Below are positions 16,147 to 25,013 of a stretch of DNA of 50,358 nt, piece by piece. The stretch is taken from assembly GCF_017676365.1 (NCBI RefSeq), contig NZ_JADKMA010000026.1:1-50358 (forward strand), in the 5' to 3' direction. The translations under genes were made by a program, and so were the position numbers. Within the stretch, counting starts at the first letter, position 1; each line of letters opens with the position of its first letter. The DNA comes from Streptomyces oryzae. GTDB taxonomy: Bacteria; Actinomycetota; Actinomycetes; Streptomycetales; Streptomycetaceae. The notes beneath the pieces were generated by a model that did no database searches, had not been told where the DNA came from, and worked only from the letters and a program-made list of their open reading frames with translations.

Positions 16147-16966
16147 AGGCCGGCCAGGGCGAGCTGCTGGCGCTGCTGGCCGGCGGCCTGGATGTCCGCG
16201 GCCTGGCCGAGGCGGTCGGTGATGTCGCTGGAGGCGGTGACCAGGATCGCCGGGCCCTCGTCCAGCATCTTCTTGGCCCAGGGCTGGGTGTCGGCGAGGG
16301 AGCGGAGCAGGAAGACGAGCTTGCCGTGCTCGGCGGCCAGGCGGGCCTGCATCTTGGCGCCCGATGTGCTGGAGGCCTCGATGACGACACTGCCCAGGGT
16401 GGTGCCGGACGTGACGACGTTGCGGCGTGGGAAGGTGTACTTCGCTGGCGGGCTCGTGGGCCAGAACTGGCTCAGTAGAGCCCCGCCCGCGCCCAGGATG
16501 GCCTGTGCGAGCGGCCGGTTCTCCGCCGGGTAGATGGCGGCGGCGATGCCGGTTCCCATGACGGCGAACGTCCGGCCGCCAGCCGTGCGGGTGGCCTGAT
16601 GGGCGGTGGCGTCGACGCCTTTCGCGAGGCCGCTTGCGATCACGACGTCGTGCTCGACGAGTTCGCGGGCCATTCGGGCCGCCCGGCGCAGCCCGCCTCA
16701 GAGGCCCGGCGGGTGCCGACGACTGCGATGGAGCGGGCGTCGCGCTCATCGAGTTCGCCGCGGTAGAAGAGGAACGGCGGCAGGTTGCCGATCACCCTGA
16801 GGTTGCCTGGGTAGTCGTCGTCGAGGACCGTGACCAGGCGTGTGCCGACCTTGCTGGCCGCGGCCAGCTCGTCGTCGATGCGGGCACGGGCGTCGTCCAG
16901 ACCTGCGGCCAGAGCCTGCTGCAGCAGGGGCCGGTTCTTGGTCGCGGCACGCGAGTCCTCGCGCAC
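16143..16966 (-). pseudogene. dprA: dprA/smf DNA-processing gene, frameshifted
   Basis: The upstream part reads VTVLDDDYPGNLRVIGNLPP followed by FYRGELDERDARSIAVVGTRR, the start of the DprA Rossmann-like (SLOG) domain. A one-base loss near 16698 moves the signal to a frame with MARELVEHDVVIASGLAKGV, then AVMGTGIAAAIYPAEN and FPRRNVVTSGTT, the conserved core. DprA binds single-stranded DNA and loads RecA. No secure start was found; the GTG at 16966 lies inside a frame that stays open further up. It is followed by the overlapping ComF-like gene. Confidence 0.75.
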
Positions 16967-17339
16967 CTGCCCGTTCCAGATCCGGACGTCCGGCGCCTGC
17001 CCTGCACCGAGCCCGCGGGCAAGTCCGTCATGGGTTCCCGGTAGTTCTCGCGGAAAAACAACGCTAAGCGGCTGATTCCCTGGTCAGGCTGTCTGTGGTG
17101 GCGCTCGGCGCGGTACGTACCGCAGAAGGGATTAACTCCGTCCCAACCGTGGCGAACCTGCGTGATACGGGCTTTCCCCAGTGGCGGGGGCTGTGGGTGA
17201 CGACCTTTGCCACGGCACAGGGGTTCGGCAGCAGAACGTCGGGGCCCGACTTCGTGCGCCGCCATCAACCGATCGGCTGATGCGCATTCGAGCGAGAAGG
17301 CTGATATCCGGCCCTGCCTGGCCACTGCATGCTCGGCAC
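16967..17339. other. Spacer between dprA and the ABC exporter
   Basis: About 370 bases between divergent units. A possible 5' extension of dprA lies at the left. No complete gene is visible. The right part must hold the promoter of the ABC/two-component operon, but no operator-like palindrome stands out. Confidence 0.4.
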
Positions 17340-18242
17340 ATGCCCGTCATTGAAGTCAGCGACCTGCGCAAGTCCTATGGGGACAAGAAGGCGGTCGACG
17401 GCGTGTCCTTCGGCGTCGAGGATGGAGAGATTTTCGGGATCCTCGGCCCCAACGGTGCCGGCAAGACCACGACCGTCGAGTGCGTGGAGGGACTGCGGCG
17501 TCCCGACGGCGGCAGTGTCCGCGTCGCCGGGTACGACCCCGTCGCCGACCGGGACGCCGTCACCCGCATCCTGGGCGCGCAGCTCCAGGAAAGCGAGCTG
17601 CAGCCCAAGATCACCGCGGGTGAGGCGCTCGAGCTGTACGCCGCCTGCTATCCGGACCCCGCCGACTGGCGCGACCTCGCCGAGCGGCTCGGGCTCACCG
17701 AGAAGCTCGGCACCCGGTTCGCGAAGCTTTCCGGCGGCCAGAAGCAGCGCCTGTCCATCGCCCTGGCCCTGGTCGGCAACCCCCGCATCGTCGTGCTCGA
17801 CGAGCTGACCACCGGCCTCGACCCGCGCGCCCGCCGCGACACCTGGCGGATCGTCGAGGACATCCGCGACCGCGGCGTCACCGTGCTGCTCGTCACGCAC
17901 TTCATGGAGGAAGCGCAGCACCTGTGCGACCGGATCGCCCTGATCGACCAGGGCCGGATCACCGCGCTGGACACCCCGGCCGGGCTGATCGGGCGCACCG
18001 CGAGCAGTACGGCGATCTCGTTCATGCCGTCAGTCCCGCTGGAGACGCGGCTGCTGGCGGACCTGCCCGCCGTCGGGTCCGTGGCGGAGCAGGACGGCCG
18101 GATCGTGGCGCACGGCACCGACGAGACCGTCCACGCCCTGCTCTCGCTGCTCACCGGGCAGGGCGTCACCGCCCACCAACTCCGCATCACCGAGGCCAGC
18201 TTGGACGACGCCTACCTTGACCTGACGGGAACGGACCGATGA
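17340..18242 (+). CDS. ABC transporter ATP-binding protein
   Basis: ATPase of 300 residues for an exporter. Walker A is GPNGAGKTT (36-44). The signature LSGGQKQRLS, Walker B VVLDELTTGLD and H-loop VTHFMEEA follow in order. The C-terminal extension with TGLIGRTAS-type residues is typical of DrrA/NatA-like drug-resistance ATPases. Its stop overlaps the permease start (ATGA), so the two are translationally coupled. The ATG at 17340 fits the family start (MPVIEVSDLRKSYG). No strong ribosome site precedes it. Confidence 0.88.
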   Translation: MPVIEVSDLRKSYGDKKAVDGVSFGVEDGEIFGILGPNGAGKTTTVECVEGLRRPDGGSVRVAGYDPVADRDAVTRILGAQLQESELQPKITAGEALELYAACYPDPADWRDLAERLGLTEKLGTRFAKLSGGQKQRLSIALALVGNPRIVVLDELTTGLDPRARRDTWRIVEDIRDRGVTVLLVTHFMEEAQHLCDRIALIDQGRITALDTPAGLIGRTASSTAISFMPSVPLETRLLADLPAVGSVAEQDGRIVAHGTDETVHALLSLLTGQGVTAHQLRITEASLDDAYLDLTGTDR

Positions 18243-19018
18243 CCAGCCTTGCCCCACGCAGCCGTACGACGCCCGTCAAGGGCGGCGCCACCGCCGTCCT
18301 CAAGGCCGAGGCCTGCCTTATGCTGCGCGAGCCCGCATCCCTGTTCTGGGTCCTGGCCTTCCCCACGATCCTGCTGTGCATCCTGGGCGCCATCCCCTCC
18401 AACCGGGAGCACGACGACGACCTCGGTGGCCTGCGCGTGGTGGACTTGTACGTCCCCGTCGCCATCCTGCTCTCCGTGATCATGGCCGGCATCCAGGCCA
18501 TGCCTCCCGTACTCACCGGCTACCGCGAGCGCGGCGTCCTCCGCCGCATGTCCACCACCCCCTTGCGGCCCGGCGCCCTCGTCGGCGCGCAGATCGCGCT
18601 GCACGGCGCCGCCATCGCGGTCTCCGCGCTGCTCGCGCTCGCCGTGGGCCGGATCGCGTTCGGCGTGGCGCTGCCCCGCCAGCTCTTCGGCTATCTCGTG
18701 GCGCTCGCGCTCGTCACCCTGGCCACGCTGGCGCTCGGCGCGACCGTCTCCGCCGTCTGCCGCACCACCAAAGTCACGCAAGCGGTGGGCTCGGCCGTGT
18801 TCTTCCCGGCGATGTTCACCGCCGGCGTCTGGCTGCCGGTCGCGGCCATGCCCGACATCCTCCAGCGCATCGTGCCCGTGACGCCGCTGGGCGCCGCCGC
18901 GCAGGCCCTCGACGAGGCGGCTGCGGGAGAATGGCCGAGCTGGACGCACCTGGGGGTCACGGCGCTGTGGGCGGTGCTGCTGATCGGTGCGGCCCGGCGC
19001 TGGTTCAAATGGGAGTAG
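18239..19018 (+). CDS. ABC-2 type transporter permease
   Basis: Membrane protein of 259 residues with about six hydrophobic segments. Its central region GYRERGVLRRMSTTPLRPG is characteristic of ABC-2 permeases of the DrrB type, and a late segment contains FFPAMFTAGVWLPV. It overlaps the ATPase by 4 bases and is followed 4 bases later by the kinase start, forming one operon. It likely exports a drug, lipid or peptide. Confidence 0.85.
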   Translation: MTSLAPRSRTTPVKGGATAVLKAEACLMLREPASLFWVLAFPTILLCILGAIPSNREHDDDLGGLRVVDLYVPVAILLSVIMAGIQAMPPVLTGYRERGVLRRMSTTPLRPGALVGAQIALHGAAIAVSALLALAVGRIAFGVALPRQLFGYLVALALVTLATLALGATVSAVCRTTKVTQAVGSAVFFPAMFTAGVWLPVAAMPDILQRIVPVTPLGAAAQALDEAAAGEWPSWTHLGVTALWAVLLIGAARRWFKWE

Positions 19019-19022
19019 CACA

Positions 19023-20288
19023 TTGGCGAGGACGGTCGAGGGGCTCTGGACGCAGTTCTTCCGCTACGGCCCGTACGCCCTGCTGGGTCTCGCCACGCTC
19101 CTCGGCGCCGTGGCCGTTCCCCAACTGATGACCCGGCAGGAGCTGTACATCGCGGGGATCCTGCTCCCGCCCGCGCTGGCCCTGCAGACATGGTGGTCCC
19201 GGGCCTTGCCGCGGCTGGCGGCGAGCCGGGCCGAACACCCGGTCGCCGCGGCCGCGGCGCTGCCCGAGGGGACCACCGCCGGCGGCGTGTACTTCGCGCT
19301 GCGCACGGTCATCGCCTTCGCCCTTACCTGGCTCAACCCCTTCTTCGCCCTCTACGCGTGCCTCGGCTACTTCGACGCCGGCGTCCTGCTGCGGCCGCGC
19401 GCCGCCCGGGTGGGACTGCTGGTGACAGCCGTCCCCCTGGCGGGCTCCCAGTCCGGCGGCCTGCCGCCCGCCGCCCCCGCGCAGTGGATCGCCTTTGCCG
19501 TGCTACTCGGTTTCAACGCGACGCTCGCCCTCGGCCTCAACCACCTTGGCGTCAAGGAGGCCCAGCGGGCCGAGGAGCGGGCCCGGACGATCGCCGCTCT
19601 GGAACAGGCCCTCGCCGAGAACTCCGCCCTGCACGACCAGCTCGTCATCCAGGCGCGGGAGGCCGGCGTCGCCGACGAACGCCGCCGCCTGGCCGCCGAG
19701 ATCCACGACACGATCGCCCAGGGGCTGACCGGCATCATCGCCCAGCTCCAGGTGGTCGCCGCCACGCCCGACCCGGGTCAGGCACGCGAGCATCTGGACC
19801 GTGCCCAGTCGCTGGCCCGCCGTTCGCTCGGGGAGGCCCGGCGCTCCGTGCACAACCTCGCCCCCGCCGCCCTGGAGCACGACACGCTCCCGGAGGCGCT
19901 GAAGAAGACCGTCGCCGAGTGGTCCGAGCGCACCGGCGTCCCAGCCCGGTTCACCGCCACCGGCACGGCGGAGCCGCTCCACGAAGAAGTGGCGGCGACG
20001 CTCCTGCGGATCGCCCAGGAGGCCCTCGCAAATACGGCCAAGCACGCCGCCGCCGACCGCGTCGGCGTCACGCTCTCGTACATGGGTGACGAGATCACCC
20101 TGGACGTACGGGACGACGGACGCGGCTTCGACCAGCCGGCCGCAGCGCCTCGCTCCGGCAGCGGCGGCTTCGGCCTCGACGGGATGCGCGCCCGCGCCGC
20201 GCGCATCGCCGGCAGCGTCGCGGTCGAGTCAGAGCCCGGCCAAGGCACCGCGATCAGCGCCCGGGTACCGTTGGTGCACCATGACTGA
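19023..20288 (+). CDS. Sensor histidine kinase (NarL/LiaS-type)
   Basis: Membrane-bound kinase of 421 residues. Four or five hydrophobic segments occupy the first 170 residues, followed by a coiled-coil linker. The HisKA_3 box is RRRLAAEIHDTIAQG with phospho-acceptor H228. The HATPase region has EALANTAKHA, then DVRDDGRGFD and GGFGLDGMRARA. The TTG at 19023 was chosen because GGGAG lies 8 bases upstream; a GTG at 18987 would overlap the permease. It overlaps the response regulator by 8 bases. Confidence 0.85.
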   Translation: MARTVEGLWTQFFRYGPYALLGLATLLGAVAVPQLMTRQELYIAGILLPPALALQTWWSRALPRLAASRAEHPVAAAAALPEGTTAGGVYFALRTVIAFALTWLNPFFALYACLGYFDAGVLLRPRAARVGLLVTAVPLAGSQSGGLPPAAPAQWIAFAVLLGFNATLALGLNHLGVKEAQRAEERARTIAALEQALAENSALHDQLVIQAREAGVADERRRLAAEIHDTIAQGLTGIIAQLQVVAATPDPGQAREHLDRAQSLARRSLGEARRSVHNLAPAALEHDTLPEALKKTVAEWSERTGVPARFTATGTAEPLHEEVAATLLRIAQEALANTAKHAAADRVGVTLSYMGDEITLDVRDDGRGFDQPAAAPRSGSGGFGLDGMRARAARIAGSVAVESEPGQGTAISARVPLVHHD

Positions 20289-20922
20289 CCGCACCATCAG
20301 CCTGCTGATCGTCGACGACCACCCGGTCGTCCGCGACGGCCTGCGCGGCATGCTCGCCTCCGAGCCGGGCTTCGACGTGCTCGGCGAGGCAGCCGGAGGC
20401 GTCGAGGGAGTCGAACTCGCCCTGCGCCTCGACCCGGATGTCGTCCTGATGGACCTGCGCATGCCCGCGGGCAGCGGCGTGGAGGCGATCACCGAACTCA
20501 CCCGGCGCGGCGTCCGCGCCAAGGTACTCGTCCTCACCACGTACGACACCGACGCCGACACCATCCCCGCGATCGAGGCCGGCGCCACCGGCTACCTCCT
20601 CAAAGACGCGCCCCGCGACGAGCTGTTCACCGCCGTCCGCGCGGCCGCCGCGGGCCGCACGGTCCTGTCGCCCGCCGTCGCATCCCGCCTCGTCTCCGTA
20701 GTCAGAAAGCCAGCGGCACCAGCGAACGAGGCACTCTCGGCCCGCGAGCACGAGGTGCTCGAACTGGTCGCCAGGGGCACGTCCAACCGCGAGATCGCCC
20801 GGGAACTCTTCATCAGCGAGGCAACGGTCAAGACCCACCTGACCCACTTGTACGGCAAGTTGGGAGTCAAAGACCGGGCGGCCGCGGTCGCGGCGGCGTA
20901 CGACTGCGGCATCTTGGGCTGA
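20281..20922 (+). CDS. NarL/FixJ-family response regulator
   Basis: Response regulator of 213 residues paired with the preceding kinase. The receiver domain has acidic residues DD at 12-13, phospho-acceptor D58 (VLMDLRMP) and the conserved Lys in LLKDAP. The C-terminal LuxR-type helix-turn-helix reads LSAREHEVLELVARGTSNR then ATVKTHLTHLYGKLG. In such operons the regulator usually controls the linked ABC exporter. Complete. Confidence 0.9.
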   Translation: MTDRTISLLIVDDHPVVRDGLRGMLASEPGFDVLGEAAGGVEGVELALRLDPDVVLMDLRMPAGSGVEAITELTRRGVRAKVLVLTTYDTDADTIPAIEAGATGYLLKDAPRDELFTAVRAAAAGRTVLSPAVASRLVSVVRKPAAPANEALSAREHEVLELVARGTSNREIARELFISEATVKTHLTHLYGKLGVKDRAAAVAAAYDCGILG

Positions 20923-21349
20923 GCCTGAATCCTCCACGCCGCAGACGTGTGCACTGGCATCCTCCGCAATGCCCCGTTCCCCGGGGCCTCCACCTGGGCC
21001 CCGGGTCGGATCCCCGCCTGTCGTGCCATCGTTTGCCGACAGCATTATCACATTGGAAGACCTGGGTGAGAATCTGCCCGACCCCGGCTGGAGCAGCTTC
21101 ACCCGAGCCCGCTGGCATTGGCGGGCGTTATGCGAGCACTGGCACTGCCACCACCGCACTGAGAAGTGACGCCATCGGCTTCGACGTACAGTTCGGCCCG
21201 CCGCTCTCCGCAGCTGCAGCCTCCCCCCGGGAACTGCTTGAGCTGTTCGGATGAGCGGCGATCTCAACTCGGGCCAAGCACAATTCTTCGACCATGTACT
21301 CGCCTTACCGCGCGGGCATCCCGGCCGTGCTCCCATGGGCCGGTCTTCT
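20923..21349. other. Spacer without a convincing gene
   Basis: About 430 bases after the response regulator. Short frames on both strands have mixed codon bias. No hairpin strong enough to be called a terminator was found by eye. Confidence 0.4.
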
Positions 21350-21500
21350 TCACACCAACTGGTGCGCCGCCAGGAAGTCGACGCCGCGCTCGCCCAGCTC
21401 GGCCGCGCACCGCAACCCGCGCGTACGGAACCGGCCCAGATCCCGCCGCATGCCCCGCACCGCCGTGACGGCGCGCATCCGCACGCCACCGGTCTTCGCG
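21350..21500 (-). pseudogene. C-terminal remnant of an XRE-TPR regulator
   Basis: The minus-strand frame ends GGVRMRAVTAVRGMRRDLGR then FRTRGLRCAAELGERG, closely resembling the C-terminus of the regulator at 7991-9364 (GGVRSVRTRRAVSRMRGDLA; FRARGLRCVTELDERG). No TPR region or DNA-binding domain remains upstream. It is a decayed paralogue. Confidence 0.6.
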
Positions 21501-21856
21501 GTGTCCAGAATGTGGGCTTCGTGAGCGGTCGGGGACGTAAGCGGGCACGTCCTGGCCCATCCGCTGCGGGCCGATGTCGAGCTCGGAGCGGTCCGCTCTG
21601 GTGACGAGTTGGAAGCGCTGGCGTTCGCGGCGTACTCGCCACGGAACCGTGCGGGGCTTCGCCTGCACGAGGGCCTCGCCGCCGTGCGAACGGATGCGCC
21701 TGGGTCGAGAGAAGCGGTGCCGCGTACCGGGTGGTTGCGGTGAGGGCTTCCAGACGTCTGCGGTCCGCTTACCGGCTCAGGAATGAGCCGCAGGACCGGC
21801 AATGTTGGCGCTCAGTGCGATTGTCCACCATTGCCGCCGGTGGAAACCTGACGCTC

Positions 21857-22444
21857 ATGCAAACCAGGACTGGGGCTCTAGTGATGATCTCGGCAGTGCT
21901 CGCGGTTGGAGCTTGCTCAGGCGAGGACAACAAGCCCGACCCTGAGCCCTCGGCCACACCGCGCACGAAGGCACCCGCAAGCTCGCCGAGTGCAGGTCCG
22001 AAAGTGCGGTACAAAGACGCGCCCCTCACGCTGACCCATCAAGACGGGGCTCTCCGATGTCACTCCACCAGCGCCTCCTTTGACAGCAGCTCTCCCGAAA
22101 TCTTGAAGGGAGGATTCGCCATGGAATCGGAACCGGACGTGTCACTTGAACCGTGCGGGAGCAATGACAAACCCGCGGTGGACTTCTCGCCCACATCTAC
22201 CGATCTGGCATTCCGGGCCACCGACCAGCGGGACGGCCCCAGTTGCAACGCCACCATGAAGAGCGGACGCGCTCAGGACATCAATCAATCCCTCCCGCTC
22301 GCCAAGCTCGCGGTTGGGGACAAATTCTGCATCACCCACCCCTACGACCAGACCGAGCGTGTCGAGCTACTACGCGTGCAAGACATTTCACCAGAGGACG
22401 CGAAGGTGACCTTCACAGTAAATGCCTGGAAGGAGAAGGAATAG
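21857..22444 (+). CDS. Secreted lipoprotein of unknown function
   Basis: A 195-residue protein with a lipoprotein signal peptide: MQTRTGALVMISAVLAVGAC, with the lipobox VGAC ending at Cys20. A Pro/Ser/Thr-rich linker follows, then a beta-rich domain with at least three more cysteines and the segment SLPLAKLAVGDKFCITHPYD. The start was set at the ATG directly before the signal peptide. It likely sits on the outer face of the membrane. No family was recognised. Confidence 0.75.
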   Translation: MQTRTGALVMISAVLAVGACSGEDNKPDPEPSATPRTKAPASSPSAGPKVRYKDAPLTLTHQDGALRCHSTSASFDSSSPEILKGGFAMESEPDVSLEPCGSNDKPAVDFSPTSTDLAFRATDQRDGPSCNATMKSGRAQDINQSLPLAKLAVGDKFCITHPYDQTERVELLRVQDISPEDAKVTFTVNAWKEKE

Positions 22445-22460
22445 CCCTGGTTCCCGGTAA

Positions 22461-22486
22461 GGGCTCCGCGATTCGCGGGGAAGCCC
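22461..22486 (+). terminator. Possible terminator after the lipoprotein gene
   Basis: An interrupted inverted repeat (GGGCT CCGCG / CGCGG ggA AGCCC, small bulge) lies 17 bases after the stop. The stem is about 10 bp. No T-tract follows. Confidence 0.45.
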
Positions 22487-22959
22487 TCGGCCGACTGCCG
22501 GGGGCATGAAGACGGAGCGGTAGGGCCTTTGTGCCGCAGTCAGGCCAGTGGGCCGGGTTCGTGCCCTCGTCGGCCTGTCCGACATCAGCACGATGGCCAG
22601 ACCGTTCCCGCCGGGCGGGGCAAGACGAGCAGCGCCCAGTTGTCGGATCTGGTGACCAAGGGCGCGCGCGGCACACTGTGGAGTGCGATCCGGAACGGCA
22701 CTGCGGTCCGCACCGCTCCGGGCCAAGGGGGTCTCCAGCGGTCCCGGAGCGGTTCCTGTCACGCTCGTTTCGCCCAGCGATGTCACCGACCTCACCGAGT
22801 TCAGGAGCCGGCTGCGAGCGTGCGCGGATCTCTGCAAGGCCACACCGCAGCCGCTCCAGTGGGAGTTCACCGCCCGCCGCCTCCGGCCTGGGCGGTCTGC
22901 CGCAGGCTCGACCGGCACATCACCGATCACCAGGAAGAAACCGACCGCCAAGGCACCGA
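22487..22959. other. Gene-poor stretch
   Basis: About 470 bases between the lipoprotein terminator and the Lrp gene stop. All frames on both strands have irregular codon use, and no domain or start was convincing. Confidence 0.4.
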
Positions 22960-23421
22960 TCATTGCTCGGTGGCCTTGATCTTCTTCATGGTCAGGTGGG
23001 ATTCGAGGCGCAGGACGGCGGGCAGGCCGCTGAGCTTCTCGGTGAGGAACGCTTCGTAGGCGGCGTGGTCGGCGACCGCGACGCGGATGAAGTAGTCAGG
23101 GCGCCCGTACATGCGGCGGAATTCGATGACCTCCTCGTAGGAGGCCACGGTGTCCTCGAACTCCTGGAAACTCTTACGGTCCTGGGCGTAGATCTCGACG
23201 TCGATCAGGACCTCCAGGCCGCGGCCCAGGGCCTGGGGGTTGATGACGGCCCGGTACCCAGTGATGACGCCGGCCTCTTCCAGTCGCTTGACCCGGCGCA
23301 GGCACGGCGGCGGGGTCAGGCCGACCCGCCTCGCCAACTCGACGTTGGTCAGCCGACCGTCCTGACGAAGGTGAAACAGAATTTCGCGATCAACGGTATC
23401 GAGAGTGGCATCATTGCTCAT
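22960..23421 (-). CDS. Lrp/AsnC-family transcriptional regulator
   Basis: Regulator of 153 residues. The N-terminal helix-turn-helix has LDTVDREILFHLRQDGRLTN and LARRVGLTPPPCLRRVKRLE. The C-terminal RAM (amino-acid-binding) domain starts near ALGRGLEVLIDVEIY and includes GRPDYFIRVAVAD. It is divergent from azlC with only 63 bases between starts, the usual arrangement for Lrp-type control of azlCD amino-acid export. The ATG at 23421 gives the normal family length. Confidence 0.9.
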   Translation of the reverse strand: MSNDATLDTVDREILFHLRQDGRLTNVELARRVGLTPPPCLRRVKRLEEAGVITGYRAVINPQALGRGLEVLIDVEIYAQDRKSFQEFEDTVASYEEVIEFRRMYGRPDYFIRVAVADHAAYEAFLTEKLSGLPAVLRLESHLTMKKIKATEQ

Positions 23422-23484
23422 ACCTTGATCATAGGGCGGGAGATGGCAACCATATGAGGCGGAATTGTTTCTAACATTTCCCTC

Positions 23485-24234
23485 ATGGACACAACGCCTG
23501 TCGTCGCTGAGGGCCGGCCTCGGCCCGTACCCATCCCTCCGCCCCCGACACGGTCCGAGGCGCGCGCGGCGTTGAAGGACTCCGCCGGCGTGGGGCTGGG
23601 ATTTCTTCCGCTCGGTCTCGCCTTCGGGGCGCTGGTGACGCAGTCGGGCCTGGACTGGTGGTGGGCAGGGCTGTCCGCGGCGCTCATCTTCGGCGGATCG
23701 TTCGAGTTTCTGCTCATCGGCATGGTCACCGCCTCCGCCCCGCTCGCGGCGATCGCGGTCTCCGCGCTCCTGGTGAACGTCCGGCACGTCTTCTACGCGT
23801 TGTCCTTCCCCCTGCACCGCGTGAGCGGCCATCTCGGCAAGGCGTACAGCACGTACACGATGTGCGACGAGGTGTACGCGCTGGCCACCGGCCAGCAATC
23901 CCGCACCTGGTCCAGCCGCCGCATCCTGTGGCTGCAGTTCCTCCTGCACCTGTACTGGGCAGGCAGCTCGACCGCCGGAGCTCTGCTCGGCTCCCTTATC
24001 CCCCACTACGTCACCGGCCTGGACTTCGCTCTGACCGCCCTGTTCACCGTCCTGGCCCTCGATGCCGTCCGAAATCTGCGCGGCGACGTCCTCACCCCCG
24101 TCCTGGCCGTGCTCAGCGCCCTGGCCGCCCGTCTCCTCTTCCCCGGCCAGATACTCCTGGCCGCCTTCACCCTGTTCACCGCCGCCCTCCTGGCCCGCCG
24201 CCTCACCACCTCCCGAAAGCCCCGCCATGCCTGA
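23485..24234 (+). CDS. azlC: AzlC-family branched-chain amino-acid permease
   Basis: Membrane protein of 249 residues, the large subunit of an AzlCD amino-acid exporter. It contains GVGLGFLPLGLAFGALV, the conserved IFGGSFEFLLIGM and ALLVNVRHVFYALSFP, and several later membrane helices. It overlaps azlD by 8 bases. The Lrp regulator transcribed in the opposite direction probably controls it. Confidence 0.88.
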   Translation: MDTTPVVAEGRPRPVPIPPPPTRSEARAALKDSAGVGLGFLPLGLAFGALVTQSGLDWWWAGLSAALIFGGSFEFLLIGMVTASAPLAAIAVSALLVNVRHVFYALSFPLHRVSGHLGKAYSTYTMCDEVYALATGQQSRTWSSRRILWLQFLLHLYWAGSSTAGALLGSLIPHYVTGLDFALTALFTVLALDAVRNLRGDVLTPVLAVLSALAARLLFPGQILLAAFTLFTAALLARRLTTSRKPRHA

Positions 24235-24556
24235 CACCGGCTACGCCATCGCCGCCGTACTCGTCACCGCCGCCGTCACCTGGGGCCTGCGCGCCCTGCC
24301 CTTCGCCGCCCTCATACCCTTGCGCGAAAGCAGCACCGTCCAGTACCTCAGCACCCGCATGCCCGCCGGCGTCATGGTGATCCTAGTCGTCTACTGCCTG
24401 CACGACCTGCCGGTGACCGAAGCCCGCGCCGCGGCCCCGCTCGTGGCCCTCGCCGTCACCCTCGGCCTGCACCTGTGGCGCCGCAACGCACTGCTGAGCA
24501 TCTTCAGCGGCACCGCCACCCACGTGGTCCTGGCCAGCACGGTCTTCACCCACTGA
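24227..24556 (+). CDS. azlD: AzlD-family small subunit
   Basis: Protein of 109 residues with four hydrophobic segments, beginning MPDTGYAIAAVLVTAAVTWG with the family LRALPF motif and YLSTRMPAGVMVILVVYCL. It is the usual partner of AzlC. The ATG overlaps the azlC stop by 8 bases, so the two are translationally coupled. Confidence 0.88.
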   Translation: MPDTGYAIAAVLVTAAVTWGLRALPFAALIPLRESSTVQYLSTRMPAGVMVILVVYCLHDLPVTEARAAAPLVALAVTLGLHLWRRNALLSIFSGTATHVVLASTVFTH

Positions 24557-25013
24557 CGGGCGCATCGCCGGGATCAGTACGGGCCGACATGTTCAGCCGC
24601 GGCAAGGCGGGCGCTCGGGACGACCTCGCCGTGTCGCTCGGCATTCTGCCGGCGGCGAAGTCGGCGTGGGCCTGAGCGACGGCTTGGGGTACGCCTCCCG
24701 CTCGGGTCGGGCAACAGCGGCGTCCCCAGCCGTGGTCCGGCACGGCGGCCGGCCCACGGCCCGCCCCAGACGGCTCCGAAGTGTCGCCTGGCAACTGTCT
24801 TGACCGCGTGCCCGGCCGGGCCCTGCGGAACGATACCGGCGAAGAGTGACGCGGCGTGCTCATCATCTGCTGCCGCGTTCGTTTCCTTCGAGGCGGGTTC
24901 TGATGAAGACAGCGACATTTGCGCGCAGGCCCAACGGGGCGAAAAGCTCGGCGAGGTGGTCGACCGCGCCGGCGGTTGGCACTGGGCGAACATCTGCGGT
25001 GGATAATCGCCGT
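24557..25013. other. Intergenic region before the glycosyltransferase
   Basis: About 460 bases. No frame stands out. The right end should carry the glycosyltransferase promoter; no clear operator or ribosome site is visible immediately before the ATG at 25014. Confidence 0.4.

Noticed and set aside
20254..21642. 462-residue minus-strand frame over the response regulator
   Set aside because: Composite of antisense to the response regulator and non-coding sequence; no domain.
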